This document shows, piece after piece, positions 6,518-10,303 of a DNA stretch of 10,303 nt. The position numbers and the translations under genes are program-made. The notes below the pieces were generated by a model, which was not told the DNA's origin, made no database searches, and saw only the letters and a list, made by a program, of their open reading frames with translations. The first letter of the stretch is position 1; every line of letters begins with the position of its first letter. The stretch is from Bacillota bacterium (GTDB lineage Bacteria; Bacillota; Clostridia; Lachnospirales; Lachnospiraceae): positions 1 through 10,303 of the forward strand of contig JAFAEB010000438.1 in the NCBI GenBank assembly GCA_023424235.1. The letters are read 5' to 3'.

Positions 6518-6568
6518 AGAGAAATATATAAGAGAAATATATAAGAAAATATATAAGAGAAATATATT
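6518..6568. repeat. Short AT-rich tandem repeat after maf
   Basis: Four near-identical units of AGAGAAATATATA run head to tail: 6518-6530 and 6531-6543 are exact, 6544-6555 is one base shorter (AGAAAATATATA), and 6556-6568 differs at the end. The units start 23 nt after the maf stop. This looks like slippage-generated repetition; no function is evident. Confidence 0.8.
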
Positions 6569-6584
6569 ATAGATAATATACGAT

Positions 6585-6695
6585 GTAAGGAAAGGCTTTG
6601 GGCTTCCTTTTAGGATGGTATAGCTTTTAGCATCTATAAGTAATTTAAAAGAAGATTTACGTTTCCAGCTTTGGACAGGTAATCTTCTTTTTTTT
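6585..6695 (+). ncRNA. Candidate structured RNA or structured maf 3' UTR (no known family)
   Basis: The segment is richer in G and C than its surroundings and contains successive pairings. AAGGAA (6587-6592) can pair with TTCCTT (6604-6609). TAGGATG (6611-6617) can pair with CATCTA (6631-6636) through one bulge, or TATAG (6619-6623) with CTATA (6633-6637) instead. The segment then runs into the terminator stem. Mutually exclusive pairings followed by an intrinsic terminator are typical of regulatory leaders, but no coding sequence follows directly, and I do not recognise any riboswitch family. A processed maf 3' UTR or an independent small RNA are both possible. Confidence 0.3.
6647..6695 (+). 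terminator. Intrinsic terminator downstream of maf
   Basis: AAAAGAAGATTTAC (6647-6660) pairs with GTAATCTTCTTTT (6679-6691), giving 13 base pairs with one bulged T. The loop contains a small inner stem, TCCA with TGGA. Eight T residues (6688-6695) complete a classic Rho-independent terminator on the plus strand. It should end transcripts from maf or from any small RNA here, and isolates argC from maf. Confidence 0.85.
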
Positions 6696-6762
6696 GTTAA
6701 AAGGTAATATTATTTGTCTGACAAGCAAATACCTGAGATATCGTATATTTGTGAATAATAGT

Positions 6763-6780
6763 TATGAATATTTATTAATA
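6763..6780 (+). promoter_or_regulatory. Putative ARG box upstream of argC
   Basis: TATGAATATTTATTAATA matches the ArgR/AhrC consensus TNTGAATWWWWATTCANW at every position except one (A where the consensus has C). It is centred about 70 bp before the predicted argC start site. A preceding TGAAT half-site lies at 6752-6756. The match is good, but the consensus is AT-rich and so is this DNA, so chance cannot be excluded. Confidence 0.45.
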
Positions 6781-6806
6781 TAAATTAAATTTTATAAAAA
6801 CTACTA

Positions 6807-6843
6807 TTGAATAATGGAGATATTTAATGTATAATTATGAAAA
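6807..6843 (+). promoter_or_regulatory. argC promoter with overlapping ARG-box-like sequence
   Basis: TTGAAT (6807-6812) and consensus TATAAT (6830-6835) are separated by exactly 17 nt, a strong sigma-A-type promoter with a start near 6842 and a leader of about 50 nt. TGTATAATTATGAA (6828-6841) matches 11 of 14 positions of the ARG box core, and the -35 region contains a TGAAT half-site 20 bp upstream. Repression of the whole arg cluster by arginine-bound ArgR at these sites is the likely mode of control. Confidence 0.65.
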
Positions 6844-6893
6844 ATATTAAATAAATATAAAGATAACAAATGGAATCATAAGGAGGAGTCAAA

Positions 6894-7934
6894 ATGATTA
6901 AAGTTGGTATAATTGGTTCTACAGGCTATGCAGGTGTAGAATTGGTTCGTATTCTCTTACAACATAAAGAAGTAAAAATAGTTTGGTATGGCTCTAAAAG
7001 TTACATAGATAAAGAGTACAGTAGTGTATATCAAAGTATGTTTCGTATCGTAGATGACATCTTAAAGGATGATAATATAAATGAGCTTGTAAAAGAAGTT
7101 GATGTTATCTTTACTGCGACACCTCAAGGATTTTTATCAGAACTACTTACAATGGATGTACTAAATAAAGTAAAAGTAATTGACTTAAGTGCAGATTTTA
7201 GAATAAAAGATGTGAATATTTATGAAAAGTGGTATGGTATCAAGCATAATGCAAAAGAATTGATTAAAGATGCAGTATACGGCCTATGTGAACTAAATCG
7301 AGAGTCTATTAAAGGAGCCTCCTTTATAGCGAATCCAGGATGTTATCCTACATGCTCCATACTAACAATTACGCCATTACTAAAGGCTGGTCTTATTGAT
7401 CCAAAGAGTATAATTATTGATGCAAAATCTGCTACTTCTGGAGCAGGAAGAGGACAAAAGCTTGGTAATTTATATTGTGAAGTGAATGAAAGTATAAAAG
7501 CCTATGGAGTTACATCACACAGACATACACCTGAAATAGAAGAGCAATTATCCAACTATGCATCTAGTGAGGTTATTGTTAACTTTACTCCTCATTTAGT
7601 ACCTATGAACCGAGGAATATTGGTTACAGCCTATGGAAATCTTGTGAAAAATTGCAGCTATGATGAACTAATTGCTATTTATAAAGAGACCTATAAGGAT
7701 GAGACCTTTATTCGTATTTTAGATAAAGATATAACACCAGAAACAAGATGGGTTAGAGCTAGTAATTATGTAGATATTAACCTATCCGTAGATCAAAGAA
7801 CGAATCGTGTTATTATGATGGGTGCAATCGACAATTTAGTAAAAGGTGCTGCAGGTCAGGCAGTACAAAATATGAATATACTATTTGGATTAGCGGAAAC
7901 AGAAGGGTTACAATTAATACCTATGTTTCCATAG
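6894..7934 (+). CDS. argC: N-acetyl-gamma-glutamyl-phosphate reductase
   Basis: ArgC reduces N-acetylglutamyl phosphate with NADPH to N-acetylglutamate 5-semialdehyde, the third step of arginine synthesis, in the cytoplasm. The 346-residue length is normal for the long bacterial (type 1) enzyme. The N-terminal Rossmann motif GSTGYAGVELVR is at 8-19 and VIDLSADFR at 95-103. The active-site motif NPGCYPT at 147-153 carries the nucleophile C150; SHRHTPEIEEQ (208-218) supplies the catalytic H211; KGAAGQAVQN is at 317-326. The ATG has an excellent AAGGAGGAG site (6880-6888). It is the first gene of the plus-strand cluster argC-argJ-argB-argD, with a strong promoter 60 bp upstream. The stop codon lies inside the first copy of a 14-bp tandem duplication. 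Confidence 0.98.
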   Translation: MIKVGIIGSTGYAGVELVRILLQHKEVKIVWYGSKSYIDKEYSSVYQSMFRIVDDILKDDNINELVKEVDVIFTATPQGFLSELLTMDVLNKVKVIDLSADFRIKDVNIYEKWYGIKHNAKELIKDAVYGLCELNRESIKGASFIANPGCYPTCSILTITPLLKAGLIDPKSIIIDAKSATSGAGRGQKLGNLYCEVNESIKAYGVTSHRHTPEIEEQLSNYASSEVIVNFTPHLVPMNRGILVTAYGNLVKNCSYDELIAIYKETYKDETFIRILDKDITPETRWVRASNYVDINLSVDQRTNRVIMMGAIDNLVKGAAGQAVQNMNILFGLAETEGLQLIPMFP

Positions 7935-7957
7935 ATAGTTAGACATAGATAGTTAGA
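7930..7957. repeat. Exact 14-bp tandem duplication across the argC stop
   Basis: CATAGATAGTTAGA occurs twice head to tail at 7930-7943 and 7944-7957. The first copy contains the argC stop TAG (7932-7934), so the duplication changed only the untranslated spacer. It looks like a recent local slippage or duplication event. Confidence 0.9.
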
Positions 7958-8042
7958 AGGATAGCTAAGTAGTAATTTGGGTTAATAAGATTGTATAGAT
8001 TTTTTAGATTAAAATAGAATGATTAAGAAAGAAGGATAATAT

Positions 8043-9263
8043 ATGGAATATATAGTAGGTGGTGTTACTGCTGCAAAAGGTTTTATGGCAAGTGGGATCT
8101 ATGCAGGGATTAAGAAAAAAAGAAAAGATATGGCATTAGTATATAGTACAATTCCAGCTAAGGTAGCTGGAACTTTTACAACGAATGTAGTTAAAGCTGC
8201 TCCTGTAAGATGGGATATGGATATTATTAGTAAGTATGAGCTTGCAAGTGCAGTGGTATTAAATAGTGGAGTGGCGAACGCATGTACTGGTGCCCTTGGT
8301 GATGTGAATAATGAAGCTATGGCAACTGCGGTAGCAAAAGAGCTACATTTAGAAGCTCATGAGGTACTTACGGCATCAACAGGAGTTATCGGTAAGCAAC
8401 TTCCTATGGATGTTATTTTAAATGGAGTAGAACCTTTAGTAGAGGGTTTGGCTTTAGGATATGATGCTGGAGTACTTGCAGCAGAAGCAATCATGACCAC
8501 CGATACCTTTAAAAAAGAAAGTGCGGTATCCTTTGAAATAGATGATATCAAAATTACCATTGGAGGGATGGCAAAAGGTTCAGGTATGATACATCCTAAT
8601 ATGGCAACCATGTTAGGCGTTATTACTACAGACATTGTAATAACAAAAGAGCTTTTACTGGATGCAATTCGAAGTGATGTGGTTGATAGCTTTAATATGG
8701 TATCCGTTGACAGGGATACTTCTACAAATGATTCTCTGATAATATTAGCTAATGGGCTTGCAGGAAATAAGGTAATTGACAAGAAAGATGCAGATTATTA
8801 TTTATTCTGTGAGGCCCTAAATATGGTTACTACCGACTTAGCAAAGCAAATGGCGAAAGATGGAGAAGGTGCAACAAAGCTATTTGAAACAACCGTTATG
8901 GGGGCACCAAATAAAGAAATGGCAATTACACTTAGTAAATCAATTATTACGTCCAATCTTGTTAAAACTGCAGTATATGGGAATGACGCCAATTGGGGAA
9001 GAATTCTATGTGCTATGGGATATTCCGGAGTAGCTTTTGATCCAGATAAGGTGGATTTATTCATTGAAAGTGAGTATGGTAGTCTAAAGCTAGTAGAAAA
9101 TGGTATGGCAACCGATTATAGTGAAGAATATGCTACAAAGATTTTATCAGCTGAATCGGTATCTGCTATAGCGGATATTAAAATGGGAAATGGTTCAGCA
9201 ACTGCTTGGGGTTGTGACTTAACTTACGATTATGTAAAAATAAATGCAGATTATCGCTCATAA
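8043..9263 (+). CDS. argJ: Glutamate N-acetyltransferase (ornithine acetyltransferase)
   Basis: ArgJ moves the acetyl group from N-acetylornithine to glutamate, regenerating N-acetylglutamate and releasing ornithine. In bifunctional members it can also acetylate glutamate from acetyl-CoA; sequence alone does not tell which type this is. The 406-residue precursor is expected to cleave itself between A188 and T189 in the HPNMATMLG motif (184-192), making T189 the N-terminal nucleophile of the beta chain. STGVIG at 112-117 provides the oxyanion hole (T113, G114). NDANWGRI (314-321) and the C-terminal INADYRS are family signatures. The ATG is 6 nt after AGAAGGA (8030-8036). The gene lies 108 nt after argC with no evident terminator or good promoter between them, so cotranscription is likely. 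argB follows after 21 nt. Confidence 0.97.
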   Translation: MEYIVGGVTAAKGFMASGIYAGIKKKRKDMALVYSTIPAKVAGTFTTNVVKAAPVRWDMDIISKYELASAVVLNSGVANACTGALGDVNNEAMATAVAKELHLEAHEVLTASTGVIGKQLPMDVILNGVEPLVEGLALGYDAGVLAAEAIMTTDTFKKESAVSFEIDDIKITIGGMAKGSGMIHPNMATMLGVITTDIVITKELLLDAIRSDVVDSFNMVSVDRDTSTNDSLIILANGLAGNKVIDKKDADYYLFCEALNMVTTDLAKQMAKDGEGATKLFETTVMGAPNKEMAITLSKSIITSNLVKTAVYGNDANWGRILCAMGYSGVAFDPDKVDLFIESEYGSLKLVENGMATDYSEEYATKILSAESVSAIADIKMGNGSATAWGCDLTYDYVKINADYRS

Positions 9264-9284
9264 AGAAAGGGTTTTGGTAGACAA

Positions 9285-10184
9285 ATGGAACAAATGGATC
9301 AAATACTTATAAAGGCTCAAACCTTAATAGAAGCGCTACCCTATATTCAAAAGTTTAATAATAAAAAAGTTGTAGTTAAATACGGTGGTAGTGCTATGCT
9401 AGATGAACACTTACAGTTAAATGTAATTAAAGATGTTGCCCTGTTAAAGTTAGTTGGCTTAAAACCGATTATCGTTCATGGTGGTGGTAAGGAAATTAGT
9501 AAGTGGGTAAGCTTATTAGGCAATGAGCCAAAATTCGTAGAAGGTTTTCGTGTTACCGATGAGCAAACTATGGAAGTTGCGGAAATGGTACTTGGAAAGG
9601 TAAATAAAGGACTTGTTCAGATGGTGGAGCAACTAGGAGTTAAAGCGGTTGGTATTAGTGGAAAAGATGGAGCAACTTTTATGGTAGAAAAAAAATATGT
9701 AAATGGTATGGATATTGGTTATGTAGGTAACATAGCAAAAGTAAATACTGAGCTTATTGATACCTTAATTGAAAATAATTTTATCCCTATCATTGCACCA
9801 ATTGGCCTTGATGAAAATTATAAGTCCTATAACATAAATGCAGATGATGCAGCATGTGCGGTAGCAACCGCAATTGGTGCAGAAAAACTAGCTTTCTTAA
9901 CTGATATCGAAGGAGTATATACAGACCCAAGTGATAGAGATACTCTAATCTCCGTTCTTACCCTTTTAAAAGCAGAAGAACTAGTTGATTCTGGTTATAT
10001 TGGAGGTGGGATGCTACCAAAGCTTAAGAACTGTATCGATGCAGTACGTAATGGAGTTTCAAGAGTGCATATCCTTGATGGTAGAATGGAGCATTGCCTA
10101 CTACTTGAGTTTTTCACGAACCGTGGTATCGGTACTGCAATTATTAATAATGAAGATGTTTTATATGAACATGAAAAAATGTAA
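9285..10184 (+). CDS. argB: Acetylglutamate kinase, arginine-sensitive type
   Basis: ArgB phosphorylates N-acetylglutamate with ATP, the committed step where acetyl recycling by ArgJ operates. The 299-residue amino-acid-kinase fold shows KYGGSAM at 32-38, HGGGKEI at 65-71, GFRVTD at 87-92, NINADDAA at 183-190, FLTDIEGVY at 204-212 and GGMLPK at 241-246. About 25 residues precede the first strand and are predicted helical (ALPYIQKF). The C-terminus carries H270 and LEFFTNRGIGT (274-284). In characterised enzymes the N-helix and this signature mark hexameric, arginine-inhibited kinases, so feedback inhibition is inferred. The ribosome binding site is weak and distant (AAAGGG at 9266-9271, 13 nt before ATG), which suggests coupling to argJ translation; a second in-frame ATG at 9294 is even further from it. 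Confidence 0.98.
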   Translation: MEQMDQILIKAQTLIEALPYIQKFNNKKVVVKYGGSAMLDEHLQLNVIKDVALLKLVGLKPIIVHGGGKEISKWVSLLGNEPKFVEGFRVTDEQTMEVAEMVLGKVNKGLVQMVEQLGVKAVGISGKDGATFMVEKKYVNGMDIGYVGNIAKVNTELIDTLIENNFIPIIAPIGLDENYKSYNINADDAACAVATAIGAEKLAFLTDIEGVYTDPSDRDTLISVLTLLKAEELVDSGYIGGGMLPKLKNCIDAVRNGVSRVHILDGRMEHCLLLEFFTNRGIGTAIINNEDVLYEHEKM

Positions 10185-10204
10185 GTGAGAAGGAGGGAGC
10201 ATGG

Positions 10205-10303
10205 ATGAATGAATATATTAAAGAAGCAAATGAGTATTTAATGCATACTTATAATCGATATGAAATCATTCTAGAAAGAGGAGAGGGTGTATATTTATAT
10301 GAC
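10205..10303 (+). CDS. argD: Acetylornithine aminotransferase (partial, 5' end only)
   Basis: Only the first 33 residues are in the window. They read MNEYIKEANEYLMHTYNRYE and then IILERGEGVYLYD, the characteristic N-terminal strand of class III acetylornithine aminotransferases (compare TYxRxxxxxxxGEGxxxxD). ArgD transfers an amino group from glutamate to N-acetylglutamate semialdehyde using pyridoxal phosphate. The pyridoxal-binding lysine and the rest of the domain are beyond the edge. The start at 10205 is 7 nt after GGAGGG (10192-10197). The ATG at 10201 is rejected because it meets a stop after three codons. It follows argB by 20 nt in the same operon. Position and sequence agree, so the call is firm despite its short length. 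Confidence 0.9.
   Translation, partial: MNEYIKEANEYLMHTYNRYEIILERGEGVYLYD

Larger units (their letters stand above)
6495..6893. other. maf-argC intergenic region
   Basis: This 399-bp gap holds, in order, the tandem repeat (6518-6568), a comparatively GC-rich structured stretch (6585-6640), a strong terminator (6647-6695), a distant inverted repeat enclosing them (6575-6584 with 6740-6749), an ARG-box-like sequence (6763-6780), and the argC promoter and ribosome binding site. No credible coding frame is present. Confidence 0.7.

Noticed and set aside
6610..6623. T-box-like sequence AGGATGGTATAGC upstream of argC
   Set aside because: It only loosely resembles AGGGTGGNACCGCG. There is no recognisable stem I or specifier loop, and the terminator is about 200 nt before argC, with a separate argC promoter in between.
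6721..6749. ACCTGAGAT as part of a TPP-type riboswitch
   Set aside because: The CTGAGA element is not accompanied by the other conserved TPP segments, and no thiamine gene follows.
8357..8782. 141-codon open frame on the minus strand inside argJ
   Set aside because: It is antisense to strongly conserved argJ sequence, including the self-cleavage motif. The translation is low-complexity in S/I/V/A and resembles no known family.
10201..10212. ATG at 10201 as the argD start
   Set aside because: It runs into TGA after three codons. The ATG at 10205 opens the frame that matches acetylornithine aminotransferases.

Overview
The window looks like chromosomal DNA of a low-GC, anaerobic Firmicute, most probably a plant-fibre-degrading member of the Lachnospiraceae (Clostridium phytofermentans-like). 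This is inferred from the very AT-rich intergenic DNA, strong AGGAGG-type ribosome binding sites, TTGACA/TATAAT-type promoters, a clostridial-style cytoplasmic pectin methylesterase and the gene order argC-argJ-argB-argD. I see no mobile element, CRISPR array, tRNA or rRNA.

Region 1 (1-2425, minus strand) is a tight three-gene unit read right to left: a response regulator with a GGDEF diguanylate cyclase output domain, a CE8 pectin methylesterase without signal peptide, and a Cof-type HAD phosphatase cut by the window edge. The gaps are 12 and 11 nt, and each downstream Shine-Dalgarno site shares bases with the upstream stop codon. A promoter with a palindrome flanked by direct repeats lies before the cyclase gene.

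Region 2 (2426-4080) holds a membrane-anchored alpha/beta hydrolase (plus strand) and a convergent YbjQ/UPF0145 gene. They share one hairpin that can terminate transcription from both sides.

Region 3 (4273-6494) holds argG (minus strand) and, divergently, maf (nucleotide pyrophosphatase), separated by 425 bp with a recognisable promoter for each. Region 4 (6495-6893) is 399 bp without a gene. It contains a short tandem repeat, a structured segment ending in a strong intrinsic terminator, a pair of distant inverted repeats, and the argC promoter with ARG-box-like sequences.

Region 5 (6894-10303, plus strand) is the arginine cluster argC-argJ-argB-argD (argD cut by the window end). ArgJ recycles the acetyl group from N-acetylornithine to glutamate, ArgB phosphorylates N-acetylglutamate, ArgC reduces the product to the semialdehyde, and ArgD aminates it. 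ArgG acts later, joining citrulline and aspartate. ArgB carries the N-terminal helix and C-terminal signature of arginine-inhibited enzymes, fitting an acetyl-recycling pathway. The argG and argC promoters have nearly the same motif over the -10 box, which suggests shared ArgR control. argH, argF and carAB are not in this window.

Most of the window is ordinary metabolism. The points most worth a second look are the cyclase/pectinesterase operon and its operator-like promoter, and the structured maf-argC intergenic region.
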